64,000 nt of DNA from Plazaster borealis (lineage: Eukaryota > Echinodermata > Asteroidea > Forcipulatida > Labidiasteridae): positions 10,106,001 to 10,170,000 of the forward strand of contig CM037472.1 of assembly GCA_021014325.1 (NCBI GenBank). The letters run 5' to 3'. The translations under genes and the position numbers were made by a program. A model generated the notes under the pieces. The model searched no databases. It worked only from the letters and a program-made list of their open reading frames with translations, and was not told the DNA's origin. This document shows positions 24,135 to 35,845 of this stretch, piece by piece (the stretch's first letter is position 1; every line of letters begins with the position of its first letter).

Positions 24135-24511
24135 AGGTTTCCCCAGTGTGTTTGATCATGTCTCTTTATCTATAGTAACTTCTCAAGACCTATGAGGTTG
24201 AAGTTGTTATTACACTTAGCCACAGGTTAGCAAACTTTATTACTTTTAACTCACCATGAACATACATCATAGCATCCTCTCCCTGTCTCAGACCTCATTA
24301 CCTTAATGTATGTAGGTCAATTAGACATCTGGACTGTCAGCCCTGTCAGCTGGAAGTGACAAGAAAATTGTATAAGGCATCATAAAGGCAGCTTCCCTTG
24401 AGAAGAAGCAAAGATTCAAAAACATGTTGAGTACTGATACATATACCAAGTGAATAAACAGCAACATAACCATTATTTCACTTGCTGACTTTATTCAGGA
24501 GATTGTCTTAC

Positions 24512-24712
24512 CTGTGAGGACTGTTCCTCCAAGCAAAAGGTCCAAATGGACGACAGTCATCGTGAATGTCTGGACTCCACAAGAAGAGGTCAAGATCCCT
24601 GTGTCCAATGCCCCTGGTGGTCATTTCCATCTCTAGGACATCTCAACTGTATGGATGGTTCATCTACTTCACCTTGGCAAAACAAGAGATGGTGGATATC
24701 CTGGGCAGCCAT
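24512..24712 (-). other. Exon-like block, no lasting open frame
   Basis: It is bounded by ctctttcag and CACAG|GTAAGA. If joined to the block at 25261-25361 in its open frame, translation stops at once (TG+A). Using a nearby inner AG (at 24699-24700) gives about 14 more residues and then a stop. The opposite strand is also open over much of the block, so strand and coding status are uncertain. Confidence 0.25.
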
Positions 24713-25260
24713 CTGAAAGAGAATAACTCTCCCTTTATGTAAATTCCTTCATACCTGTTCACACTCCACTCTCCCTTTGTGAATTGTAAAACACAAGACC
24801 ATTGGACTTGTCCAGTCTTGAGTTTACTGGCCCCGATGCTAAAATCACTGGCCTCCGGTCCAGTGTAAATTTTGTGCCCTGCACCAGCCTTCGATGCATC
24901 ATCAAAGGTCCACAAGGCTTTGATGTTTACAAGGAAAACTGAATATAGAAGCAGGAGTTGTTTGTGGAAGTGTTTGGTTGGCGCTACACTTGCATCTGTC
25001 CTGGCTTTTAACTGTATTTTAACTTTAAAGGGATTTTTGCAGGCCTGGAATTTCATCTTTGAGAGGGCAAGGCCATTTTCATTTTGCAAAGGGCACTTCC
25101 ATTGGGAAATCTTAAAGTCTATGGCAACCTTTTGAAGGGGCACCGAGGCCAAGACAAGAGGGGGCAACAGAGGTCATGGCCTCCGTGTAATTTCAGGCCT
25201 GTTTGGGTTATTGAAAGAATGCATGAATTTATACCTTCCAAGTTTTCAGTTAAGACTTAC

Positions 25261-25361
25261 CATACATTTTGAAAATAAGGATTTGTGTCCTGTCCATCAG
25301 CAACCCATATCTCTAGTATGTCAGACTCAGAATCATCTTGGCTATAGAGGTGGTTTTTAGC
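25261..25361 (-). other. Exon-like block with one open frame (33 codons)
   Basis: The block lies between ctttacag and the perfect donor GTAAGT, and only one of three frames is open. That frame reads NHLYSQDDSESDILEIW, followed by VADGQDTNPYFQNV. The composition is like real coding sequence, but I do not recognise the family and no compatible neighbouring exon was found. It may be a lone relic exon. Confidence 0.35.
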
Positions 25362-25544
25362 CTGTAAAGTATCTAACAGAAAACGTCTTTTAACGGTGGA
25401 TCAATGACTTTAAAACAAAATCAGTTTTTAACCGTGTCATATTTGGTATAAACATAAGCATGCTTTGTTATAAACCTTCCAGAAAAATGTACCCCCAAAA
25501 AATTGTTTGTGTAGTGGTTTTAAAGACATCTGGACCCAATGTCA

Positions 25545-25690
25545 TGGCTTTGCTTACCATGGAATTAAGCGCTTACTGTCATCTTTCTGCACTTACAAGG
25601 TATTTCTGCACTAGATTTTCATTGCTACACTGAAATGCGCTTACGTAAAGCACTGATTTTTTGCTTACCGTACGCAGAGCCATGAAATTG
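25545..25690. repeat. GCTTAC-rich repeat, second copy
   Basis: 'tttgcttaccatggaatta', 'agcgcttactgtc', 'gcacttacaagg' and 'gcgcttacgtaaag' repeat the word pattern seen at 16180-16445. Confidence 0.45.
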
Positions 25691-25699
25691 GCCAATACT

Positions 25700-26440
25700 C
25701 TAAAACGTAGCAGGTCAAGTATACAGTGTATATATCGCACATCATAAAACACAGCATAAAATCAAATAACCTAGCAAGGTCTCTTGACATTTATTTCCCT
25801 GCTACACTAAAGTCCACATCAACACTAAACTACCTAGAAACATTGACCTTCCCTTTACAAACAGCTTTCCATTTTGACATCCAGCACAAGAATTTTTAAA
25901 CTATAGTCATCACATCTTGTTCTCCATCTTACAGGTCTGAGTGACTTTAGATGGTCCTTGATGTGTAAGTAGGTACACACACAAACATGTCAGGACTTCT
26001 TGAACTTGAATAGCCTCATATGCTAACACTCCATGGATCTGGATGTTTTTCCTTCATACTTGGATCTTCTTGCGCAGAGACTCTCGTGTTTCAGCTTACA
26101 GGAGTCTTGTGTTGTTTCCATCACACTGCTCATCTTTGTCCTTCTAATTTCAGCTCCCTTGTCTGCAAACCTCCAAGTTTGAAGGATTCATTAAGATTAG
26201 GGTTTTAAATCTCATCAAGTTGTCGTAAGCATTGTCGTTATGTTTCCTGGACCATCACGTCTTTGACTTGAACTTCACAACATCACATGCTGGATGCTTA
26301 TCTTTGCAAAGCAATTTAATGCATCTTTACTGGTCTACGGTCTACGGGATTAGTGGCCGAGTTCCTTGCTGGAGAGTGACTGTGTTCATGGTACATGTTG
26401 TCATTAGATAGTCCTTCAGATCTCATCCAGGCTGAACAGT
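25700..26440. other. Spacer, no gene seen
   Basis: Unique-looking sequence. A 62-codon plus-strand frame (26020-26208) and short minus-strand frames have no splice or domain support. Confidence 0.4.
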
Positions 26441-26442
26441 CC

Positions 26443-26890
26443 TACTTCAACACTCTGGTGGGATGACAGTGTAATCATCCATTCCATCCCTTGCATTACT
26501 CTCAGCATTATCAGTGGCTTATGGTTCACTCCAGGTGAATGCTTCAACACTCTGGTGTAATCATCCACTCCATCCCTTGCATTACTCTCAGCATTATCAG
26601 TGGCTTATGGTTCACTCCAGGTGAATGCTTCAACACTCTGGTGTACTCATCCACTCCATCCCTTGCATTACTCTCAGCATTATCAGTGGCTTATGGTTCA
26701 CTCCAGGTGAATGCTTCAACACTCTGGTGTACTCATCCACTCCATCCCTTGCATTACTCTCAGCATTATCAGTGGCTTATGGTTCACTCCAGGTGAATGC
26801 TTCAACACTCTGGTGTAATCATCAACTCCATCCCTTGCATCACTCTCAGCATTATCAGTGGCTTATGGTTCACTCCAGGTGAATGCTTCA
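26443..26890. repeat. 86-bp tandem repeat, about 5 copies
   Basis: The unit runs 'caacactctggtgtaatcat', 'ccactccatcccttgcatta', 'ctctcagcattatcagtggc', 'ttatggttcactccaggtga', 'atgctt'. The period is 86 bp, as seen from 'gaatgcttcaacactctgg' at 26537, 26623, 26709 and 26795. The first copy carries a 7-bp insertion ('gggatga'). Because 86 is not a multiple of 3, the repeated peptides in the two 85-codon frames here are the same DNA read in turn. Confidence 0.9.
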
Positions 26891-26899
26891 ATACACCTC

Positions 26900-27590
26900 G
26901 TATAGCTGGATCACTCATTTACAACCTTTCACCAGATACAGTTAGCATCTAAGGGATTGCTCCCTCCATATAACAGTCAAACACCATGATTCAATTTATT
27001 TCAATGTTACATTTATTTCCATATTGATCACTGCAGTACACAGACAAATCAACAGACAAACAATGGGAAAAAGAAGCATTGTCCGGGTCGCATTGAGGTA
27101 CAACAAAATCAATGAGAAACATTTCTTTACAAACAATATTTGGTGTTAATTTCCTTCTAAGACATGCAATTCTTCAAACAAAATAAATCTTAATGAACAA
27201 ATCTTCAAGCAAATAATTATTTTCCACTTTATACAAAAATTGTTATTGTGTTAGTTGGATTGTTTGATTAAATGAATAATGGAAACCCAACATGCAAACG
27301 ATGCTTCACCAATAGGTATGGTATTATCAGGCATGATATTTGGTCCTTGGACAAAAGTAGGAACATTTTATTGAGTAAGGACTGACCTACATGCACATGT
27401 GGTAAACTTTAATAGACTCTTCAGGCTATGAAATCTTTTTTTTTTTTTTTTTTTACAATGGGCAAGTTAATCGGACTAAAGCAGGAAGAATATTATGCCT
27501 GTATTATTTCCCTTCAATACATTGATCACAGTTTGACAAAAAACACATTAATATGCATACAATGTTTCCTTATTTGACACAGAATCAATC
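26900..27590. other. Spacer with parts of a diverged repeat
   Basis: It includes a T run (about 27437-27455). A segment with 'tggtgttaatttccttctaa' and 'gacatgcaattcttcaaaca' belongs to the diverged family listed for 28195-31090. Confidence 0.4.
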
Positions 27591-27595
27591 AATCA

Positions 27596-28185
27596 ATGAG
27601 GTTGGGGGAGATCGTCAATCAACACACAGGCCCAGCTGATCCTCTCCGTCCAGGTGGATTGATCCTTCATGTAGGAGTGCAGGTCTTCATTCAGGTGGAC
27701 TCCTTAGGGTGTCAATGTAGGATGACATCCTCTTGCCTCTGGAGACTAGTCCTTGGGTTGGTTCCAAATCAACGAGGTTGGGGGAGATCGTCAATCAACA
27801 CACAAGCCCAGCTGATCCTCTCCGTCCAGGTGGATTGATCCTTCATGTAGGAGTGCAGATCTTCATTCAGGTGGACTCCTTAGGGTGTCAATGTAGGATG
27901 ATATCCTCTTGCCGCTGGAGGCTTTTCCTTGGGTTGGTCTGCACAAGAGATGAGGGAGGAGGTTGCCAGTTCAGGATGCTGAAAACAGTGCCCTGCAAGT
28001 CTCATCCGTTGCTCACAAGTCTTGTCCGATACTTTTAGTAGTCATCCATTGTGTTCCTCATGGTCAGTTAAGTCCATGACACATCCAAGGCCATTTTCAG
28101 CATATAGGTGTACCTCCCTTCCAAGGTCTTCTCCTGCTGGGTAGTGAGCGTCCAGGTTTCGGTACCATACAGTAAGATTGACTCA
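27596..28185 (-). mobile_element. LINE 3' fragment (C-terminal RT region) with internal duplication
   Basis: On the minus strand the text near 28070-28185 reads YGTETWTLTTQQEKTLEGRY, the YGSETW-type region that follows the RT domain in many non-LTR elements. Downstream, the frame is broken but fragments resembling the C-terminal region can still be traced. A 176-bp segment is tandemly duplicated (27598 onward and 27774 onward). No intact domain remains. Confidence 0.6.
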
Positions 28186-28384
28186 ACTCATTGACTCAGA
28201 ATAAAAACAATACACTTCTTGGGGTCAGTGGCTTTAGGGCAAATTTATTTCCTTTCTCTGACAAGACAACATCACAGTTGGTCAAAACACACAGCACAAA
28301 TAATTTGTAACATTTTCCTAATTGAGGCAAATCAGCATGTTTGAGATTTGTGGTCGCATGGGGGTCTAATAAATTCATCTGTAG

Positions 28385-28690
28385 ATAATAATAATAATAA
28401 TATTTATAAAGCGCCTTTTACAAAGGTTTCAAGGCACTGTACAAAAGCATAACGAATAAACACAATTTAAACTTAGAATAAAAGCAAATGAGTTTTCAAC
28501 ATGGCTTTGAAGGATTCAAGAGATGATGCCGGTGCACCGACTGTGAATGCTCGTTGGCCATACCGCGTATAAGTGCAGGGTGCAGGGGACAAGCACAAAT
28601 GAGAAGTAGAAGAAGAACGTGGATTGCGAGAACTGTGGGCTTTATTAGAAATAAGTTTCTGAAGATAAGTAGGAGCTAGATCATTTCTGA
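28385..28690 (-). mobile_element. L2/CR1-type LINE 3' end
   Basis: On the minus strand the sequence reads GQRAFTVGAPASSLESFKAM then LKTHLL. After this come a short 3' end with 'ggcgctttataaatatt' and an (ATT)n tail at 28388-28402. RAFSV...SFK..LKTHL and a GCGCTTTATAAA-plus-microsatellite end are usual for L2/CR1-like elements. It is truncated at the 5' end. Confidence 0.7.
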
Positions 28691-30073
28691 CTTTAGATGT
28701 TTATAATTACAATTTTGACTCTTTCTAAAGTTATCAAAACCTTTAAAGTGATGGATATGTTAAAATATGGCACGCAGTGGCAGCCTTTTTTCCCCCCAAT
28801 CCTGAGGAATCAACAATGTGCTGGTAACTCCTATGGGTAGGGTTGTGGGTACATTATAAAAGGTACCAGCCACATGTTTGACAACAAAATTAAAAATACG
28901 CCCAGATTGTCGTTATGATTCGTAAAGAAGGTCAATGATATTTAAACAAATATGAAAGCAATCTGTGTGATTTCAAATAAAACCTCCTAACATGTAGAAT
29001 GGTCAGCAATTATATCTGATAATGGCCAAAAGAAAAAAACAACTTTGAATAGTAATCAGTGAAGATCAAAATGCACAAACAGTCTAAAATCTTTATCAGC
29101 AATTACATTGTAAACTACAAGACAGAGTTCTTAATATCAAACTGAAAAGTTATTTGAACTAAGCTTACAAAGTGACTCTTTAGTTTACAAAGTGACTCTT
29201 TTTTTAACAATGCTTTCTAGTTTGCACTTTTAATATTTGCTTCCAAACACCATTAAAGATTGAGAAACCAGAAAGCTAGCCTGCATGATTATATTGACAA
29301 ACTGTGTACAAGTAGCAATTTTTCAGGCCGGATGTAGGAGCAAATAAATCATGTAAACTCAACAAAACACTGATTTGTTGACAAACAATAATGTGGTGTT
29401 AACCTCCAAGACAAACATTCACAGCGAGAAAACACAAACGACACAGAAAGAAACCAATACACGTGTTGCAATGGGGTCATAGTTTTCAAGGATCAAATTT
29501 ATTTTCTTAACCCTAAACCTCTAGAGTCTTTGGATTGAGACCCTCCCACATCCTCCAAAATACTCCACTCCATGCTCAACTATGGAAAGTTTAAAAATAG
29601 AAAGAATGGTATACCTGTTCCGATTACAAGCAATTGTTATTTGGGCCTCAAATCCTAAATCATACAAAGTCTGACTTTAATGAGATTTTTGAGGATTTCA
29701 CTTGATGGGTTGTAATTTTTTATGGAGGTGGAATAGAGTGTAAACCCTCAACCTGCTTTTTGACAGGTAGTATGTGGTGTTAATTTGCCTGCAAGACAAA
29801 CATTCCCAGATTGACAAAACACACATCATAATAATAACACTAATTTGATACCAAGAATAAAACCAATTCACTTCTTGGGGTCAGTTACTTGCGGGCAAAT
29901 TTATTTCCTTACACTGCACAAGTATCCATAGTCCATTAAAATCCTTACTCCCTAAGCCTACTTGCCCACTTGACCTCAATCTCAACCGATCCTCTCCTAT
30001 GTCACTACACGCCAAATTGTTTGGACTTGGATAAGATTGGAATGCCTGACTCAGTGATAAGCAAATGTTGTGC

Positions 30074-30763
30074 CTAATAGACTGTGCAAGTCTCGCGCGT
30101 ATCGGAACGAGAAAAGACGTCAAACGAAGGACATTTTTTTCTCTGAAATCAAATCTTTGTTTTAAATTATATCTCATGAAAAATATGAACAACAAAAATA
30201 CTCATTACATATTAAAATCAGTTTCAGTTTTTATAACAAATACACAAATAATGTGTTAATTATTATTGAAGCAAAATTGAAACTCTGGGACAAGGATGCT
30301 TATTTGATCTTAACTTTTTACAAACCACTTACGCAGATTCACGATGGTCACACGGGCATAAATTAACGCTTGACGCAGTTTATAGAGGACGCTGACGCCT
30401 CAACAACCATAGACTGCAATAAAAAGGCTTCGCGTTGCAATTACATCATCTGGTGATTATCATTGCGCATCCAAAACAAGCGTTTACATAAGTTTTGTGA
30501 TCGGAGGTGAGCATTCTTAATTTTTTGCAGCAACCGTAAGCTGAGGTCCAGTTTAATTCTCGGGTTTTCTTCGTTATATTGTTGAATTGACTTTACTTTC
30601 ATGTTTTTTATCACTGAGTATTACATTTCCAACAACATATATTTTTCATGGTCAAAAACCACGTCAAACTAAAATAAACAAAATCTTGCCCACGTAAATC
30701 TCCATGGGTTGGGACCACAATGGTCCAGGAAGTTCAAATATGCGCGAGACTTGCAGTCTATAG
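30074..30763. mobile_element. Putative non-autonomous TIR element, about 690 bp
   Basis: The left end CTAATAGACTGTGCAAGTCT with CGCGCGTAT is matched in inverted form by the right end ATATGCGCGAGACTTGCAGT with CTATAG. The terminal inverted repeats are about 26 bp with a 2-nt indel and two smaller differences. The inside has no transposase. Element class is unknown. Confidence 0.6.
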
Positions 30764-31428
30764 CCCTCATTCCTTCTGAAACCTTCACTTTGGCAAAGAG
30801 GGGATAGCAGGATTTGGGATGGTATCATGGGTCAATATCTGGTGTTTATTTCCCTTCAAAACTCAGTACCAAGGACACAGAATAAAACACAAAACACGTT
30901 TTGGAAAACATACGATCAAACGAATAATGGAAATTTAACAAGAAAACGCTTGATTGACAATGATATGAGTTATTACTTTATGAGACATTCATTCAATAGT
31001 GGACAAAACACACATTGCCAAACAAAAACACAGAATAAAACCAGTTCACTTGTTGAGGTCGTAGTTTTTTGGGGTCAAATTTATTTCCTTAACCTGTAAA
31101 AGGATTGTACATTGACAAGGCTAATTCAATGTTTTTATTGCATGGAGACAATCACCTGCATTGAATCTTCATATCAATTTATTTATGGTCCAAACTGCCT
31201 TATATTCTTTTAAAAAGTCAAAGCGTTGTTCGTCTTTTCAGATGTGTACAAAAATTAAATAGAGTCGCAGTTTTTGATGGCAATGCCTATACACATGTAG
31301 TGGAAAAATCACTGACTGTGTGGACGCTTGAAAAGGAGCGCAAACAAATTGATATGAATTTCTTATAATACACTTGCCAGTTGAATTGCCTTAAAGTAGC
31401 CTGTAACTCGGACTAGGGAGAGAGGAGG

Positions 31429-31733
31429 TGTCAGATACATTGCTCGAAAAATGAGAAAATTTCCGCTAATAACCTAAACCGATGACCAAAATGGATCGTA
31501 CAAATTTCTGTTGTTTAGTGGAGCGCAATCTTGGGATTTGCACAATGTGCAGATTGCGCTCTGAAGGGTAGGCAGACCTCAATCTCAAATCGCGTGCAAT
31601 CTGCATATTGTGCAAATCCCAAGAATGCGCTCCACAAGAAAACAGAAAATTGCACAGGCTATCCAATTTGGACACAAGTTCATATTTTTAGCTGAAAATG
31701 TCTTTGTTTAAATTGAGAAATGAATCTGACACA
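31429..31733. repeat. Long imperfect hairpin, about 300 bp
   Basis: The core arms at 31518-31560 and 31592-31635 are nearly perfect inverted copies (about 40 of 43 positions). They contain 'gtggagcgcaatcttggg' and 'atttgcacaatgtgcagatt'. Weaker pairing extends outward to 'gtgtcagat' (31429) and 'atctgacac' (31724-31732). The loop is about 30 nt. It may be a foldback MITE or, if transcribed, a source of double-stranded RNA. Confidence 0.75.
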
Positions 31734-32239
31734 AGTGGCAATATCTCCTATGTTTTCAGGTGAGTTTAAAGTATTTTATAGAGGTCTTTGATGGATTTTG
31801 GAGCAGTTCTTTGTCACTCCCTGATTTTGAATCTTGTACTTGTAGGGCATTTGTACAGTGGTACCAACAAACACATGAGCATTCATTAGGACCCTACATA
31901 TGCCTGATAATGTCCAAATGTTAAAAAAGCATTGTTGGGTCCAGTAACTCGGACTAATGTTTGTATTCAGATTCATAATTTAATTTAAAATCAACCATCG
32001 GGTCAATATCTCCTGAAAATTCAGAAAGAAATACAGGAAAACAGCAGCACTGCCGCGAGGCTTTGCCTAATTGTGTACAAAAAGTGTTGACGCGCCATTA
32101 CTTCCGCCCGAGGTTTCAGAAAATCAAAAATTTCAGTTTAGCGCCCCTAGCTGCTGTCCGTCTATAGGTATTATATGTCTGTGATCGGACTGCGCGTGTA
32201 ATAGCGCCCTCTTGCAGGAAAATTGTGACAAATCAAAGC

Positions 32240-32400
32240 GAGATCTGGCATGGTCTGTAGGACTTGCAATCACAAGGTTGCGGGTTCGAATCCGGTCAGG
32301 CTAACAGCTGATTTCACAATGACTAGAATAAGTATTGTGGTCTAGCTACTAAAACACAATTTGTTGATTCGTGTGATTCATAATCATACCATAGACGTTA
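32240..32400 (+). repeat. tRNA-derived SINE fragment
   Basis: A tRNA-like head has 'tggtctgtaggacttgcaat', then 'cacaaggttgcgggttcgaa' and TCC, giving a perfect B box (GGTTCGAATCC at 32280-32290). A non-tRNA body with 'tattgtggtctagctacta' follows. The A box is weak. Confidence 0.6.
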
Positions 32401-33955
32401 AAACAATGTTTGTATGAGAGAGATTGGCTGTTGCCAGCTTGGCGTATCCCATTGTGGGAATTTGCCGAGTTCCCTTGCCAGGAAGATCATCCAAACAAGA
32501 GTACACTCGTTCACGCACTTGATGAAATTACCCGGAAGTCCATGGAGCTGCTATGCATTTTGCGCATGTGCACACGTGCCCAAATGTAAATCGATACATG
32601 ATGTTTAAAACACTACTCATCACTAGCATGGATCTGCGATATATTTTCGGAAATAATGTCATCCATGGATATTATTTGTTATTTTTTTACCCAACAAAAG
32701 TGTAGTTATGGACATGAAGAATATATGAACGGAATTTCAGCTTCTCAAATCAGGTAAAAATATGAAAAATATTAGTTAAAATTGTGTTCACATTGTATAG
32801 AGAAGCTTTATACCCAGTGGCACTGACGTCCTACCACTACTAGTACTCTACCAGTACTATGTACAGTATAAACAGGAGAATAAACGCAAGAATTACCGAC
32901 ATTTATAGGCCCTATTTCAACAAGTCGAAACGCAACGAAGGCTTGACTGCTTGGACAGAGCACCAATCATTAATACACATTATACACGTGTAAAACGAGC
33001 AATACAAAAATGGAAACAGACACGTTCTATCTGACCATCTGACCGTGGTTTATGGCGGGTAAGTCTGCCATTTTTCGAAATATTTTCACCGCTGATGAAA
33101 CATTAAACTTATATAATTTGTTGATACTTTGAGAAGCTATGCAAAGGTATCAGTATTGATTTTTTAACAAGAAACACCTAAAGAAATGTTATTATACTAG
33201 GAAATGAAGGAACAATAGCTGTAAGTGAAGAAAAATGAAAATTTACCTTACCCAATAATGCCACACATGCTTCATGCTTGCCTAGTTGAAAAAAACGACT
33301 TGGTTTGGCGCCCTCTTGGGATACACATGTTACTCTTTTATAAAAGTATTTAATTTTCAAAAGCTAAGGCAAATATTTTTTAAACCGAAGGGGGGAGGGA
33401 TTTGAGTGTATCCTGTAAATCATTTTAAGTCTTAGATCTCTAGAGTATTGAGTATTATTTATAGTTAAAATGTAATTTCCAAAGATTTGAAATCAATACA
33501 AGTATTTACAATTGTTTTATTTCATTTCTTTATAAAAAATAAAGTAAGTGGCTGTGTTTGAACCAGAAGTAGCAATTTCACATAGGGCTGTATCCGATAC
33601 AATGGTATAAATGGATACGAAAAGGTATAAAATTACGACTTTTTTAATTTGTATTAACCTGGATTTTTGTTTATCCGTGAAGAGTCTCGAATCGCCCCCA
33701 TTCGACCGAGTTACCTCTAGACCATGTGACCTATGACATCACATGTTTACAAAAGAGCCACAGAGCCTGGAGTTCCTGCAGGGACTATTGAAAAAACATA
33801 AGATCTGATATTGGAGATTGCACTGTTTTATGATTTTTTAATCAACTTTTGATACAAAAATAATAATAAAAGGGGGGCACATTTCAAAACTCGTCCAGCT
33901 GTTAATTTTAGAACTGTTGAGTTGATGTGGAAATTATAACACAAAATGTACGATT
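32401..33955. other. Spacer, no gene seen
   Basis: Mixed AT-rich sequence. Short frames at 32414-32608 and 33178-33360 have no support from domains or splice sites. Confidence 0.45.
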
Positions 33956-33959
33956 TCCC

Positions 33960-34333
33960 AAGGCACTGTACACGTTTGGTAATTACTCAAAATATATATT
34001 AGCATAAAAACTGACTTGGTAACGAGCAACGGAGAGCAGTTGATAGTATAAAACATTGTGAGAAACGACTCCCTCTGAAGTAGCGTAGTTTTTAAGAAAG
34101 AGGTAATTTCTCACTAAAATAATAAAATAATGACTTCTTGCAAAAAGCCTTTTATTCCTATCTGAAAGCACACAAATTTGTACAACAAGGGTGTTTTTTC
34201 TTTCATCATTTTCTTGCAACTTCAATGACCAATTGAGCCCAAATTTTCACAGGCTTGTTATTTTATGCATATGTTGGGATACACCAAGGAATACTGGTCT
34301 TTGACAATTTCCAAACGTGTCCAGTGCCTTTAA
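33960..34333. mobile_element. MITE family A copy 1 (TIR 'ACACGTTTGGTAATTAC')
   Basis: The left end has 'aggcactgtacacgtttgg' and the right end 'ccaaacgtgtccagtgcct' in inverted form. The inside matches the copies at 38346-38716 and 43751-44137, for example 'agcataaaaactgacttgg' and 'cacacaaatttgtacaacaa'. It has no coding capacity and TTTAAAGG-like flanks. Confidence 0.85.
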
Positions 34334-35311
34334 GACCAATACGGTATCTCGACTGCCAGGAAATGCACTGCAATGTACAAGGTCACTCTTTTGTAAGTGA
34401 TGTTTGAAGCTTTGCATGGTGTGGAAAATATGAAGTAACTATGACTAGTAAACTTGTGGGTACAACCATGTGTAAACAATTATGGTATATATTTAACTAT
34501 ATCCACACGTCAAGAAACAATATACATTTAGAATCATTTATTGGTACTATTCTAATACTACATAATATATATTTATTGTTTAATTATTTGTTTTAGTACA
34601 AAAACTTCAATGTTTGTACCTAAATAAGAGCTTTAATGTATAACATTCCTCATTAAAGTTGCCAACGAGAACTTAGACCGCTCAGCCTAGGCGTGGTCCA
34701 TTATGTACAAACCGTGAGTAAGTAATGCCTAGGCCTACACACACACTTTACACTAACAATACATTTGAACTTTCACGCATTATTATGAGCTGCCGAATTT
34801 CAGACAATCTTTGAGTTGAGCAATGCTACTATGTCTATATATACTTACTGTCAATGCATTTTTAATTTTTACATTATTAAATTTTAGTCAAACATTCAGC
34901 ATACTTAAATTGGAGACTTCCGGGGACGCTTGAATAACAGAACTGCTTAAACAATATTTATATTTACCCTGTATGTCTGCTGCCACCTAGCGTTCTAAAG
35001 TCTCACATTGATGACAAACACACGGTTAAGGTATTGTATCAGTGTTTGGCACTTCCCTCCGAGCAGCCACGGGGGAAAAAATTACATGCTGGATCCCCGG
35101 GGAGCGCACGAGAGGCACGGGTAAATATCTGTGTTGGGGGGGGGGGGGGCACAATTCTTGTTCTCATGGTCTGAACAGATGAATAGATGTTCCCTGGACC
35201 CAAACACTAAATGTTGAAGCATTCTGAAAATTTACACATTGGTTCACTACTAATTTTCAAAGTGCAATTTGGTCTCGAGACCGGTCTTGAGACCAAGACA
35301 AGTCTCGACGA
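34334..35311. other. 3' flank of the receptor gene
   Basis: This is downstream of the receptor stop codon (35312-35314, minus). No single polyadenylation signal stands out; AATAAA on the minus strand occurs near 34535 and 34570. A G run lies at 35138-35151. Confidence 0.4.
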
Positions 35312-35612
35312 CTAAAACACTGCGATGTACCCACTTTTCCCACTGGAATTCCCCACCTCGGAAGAATCCCCCTTCATTGTTTCCAATGGGATAAGATACC
35401 CCGCACCATCCGCAGCGGAAGAAGTCCCCTTCATTGTTTCCAATGGGATAAGATACCCCGCATCATCCGCAGTGCATCCTGGCTCTTCCAAATCCAGTGG
35501 AGAAGAATTTCCTGTCATTATTGCCATTACCTCGTTGAGTAGTTTGATTACCTGCTGGAAAGAGCATCGTTTCTTTGGCGATTCATTCCAGCAACTCTTC
35601 ATGATGTCATAG
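35312..35612 (-). CDS. Receptor exon 27: end of kinase and C-terminal tail
   Basis: Residues 1536-1635 and TAG stop. [18 protein letters not shown] is the kinase subdomain XI (CW...P..R..F). The tail holds two copies of [17 protein letters not shown] text in a 19-residue tandem repeat (57 bp, 35362-35478) and ends SGYIAVF. It has no MET-type YVHVNATYVNV docking site. Acceptor ttttccag. Confidence 0.95.
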
Positions 35613-35731
35613 CTGGAAAACAAAATTGAAAAAAAAACAACAACAAAAGACAGCATTATAAGACGAGAAACTTTCAGCAAACAACACACAACGACAAGCT
35701 GTATCAGTGGCAGCAGCAGCAGAAGCAACAA

Positions 35732-35766
<35 letters not shown>

Positions 35767-35814
35767 GCAGCTGCAGCAACAGCAACAGCAACAGCAACAA
35801 CAGCAGCAACAACG

Positions 35815-35845
<31 letters not shown>

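Larger units (their letters stand above)
14451..25361 (-). ncRNA. Possible spliced minus-strand transcript (exon-like blocks), uncertain
   Basis: Six blocks on the minus strand start after a plausible AG acceptor, and five of them end at a plausible GT donor. They are 25261-25361 (acceptor ctttacag, donor GTAAGT), 24512-24712 (ctctttcag, GTAAGA), 17624-17790 (tttgttgcag, GTGAGT), 16627-16806 (gggggcag, GTAAGC), 15358-15615 (ttctttgcag, GTAAGC) and 14451-14717 (ttctttgtag, then open for 88 codons to a stop). The blocks do not share an open frame, so a long noncoding RNA or a decayed gene is more likely than a working protein gene. Several lie next to repeats, so some signals may be chance. The satellite at 18.4-24.1 kb would lie in its intron. 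Confidence 0.25.
28195..31090. repeat. Diverged repeats ending 'aaatttatttcctt'
   Basis: Four similar stretches occur near 28207-28250, 29460-29510, 29866-29915 and 31040-31095. They share 'ttcacttcttggggtcag' and 'ggcaaatttatttcctta' with changes. Related upstream parts ('gtggtgttaa', 'caagacaaacattc', 'gacaaaacacaca') precede some of them at 29395, 29775 and 31000. This suggests a unit of roughly 0.4-1.2 kb that was copied several times and then diverged. Confidence 0.5.

Noticed and set aside
24664..25167. A 167-codon minus-strand frame
   Set aside because: It runs through the acceptor of the 24512-24712 block and through sequence that is also open on the other strand. There is no recognisable domain and it has the look of a dispersed repeat.
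26539..26882. Two overlapping 85-codon frames with repeated peptides
   Set aside because: They are the 86-bp tandem repeat read in two frames.
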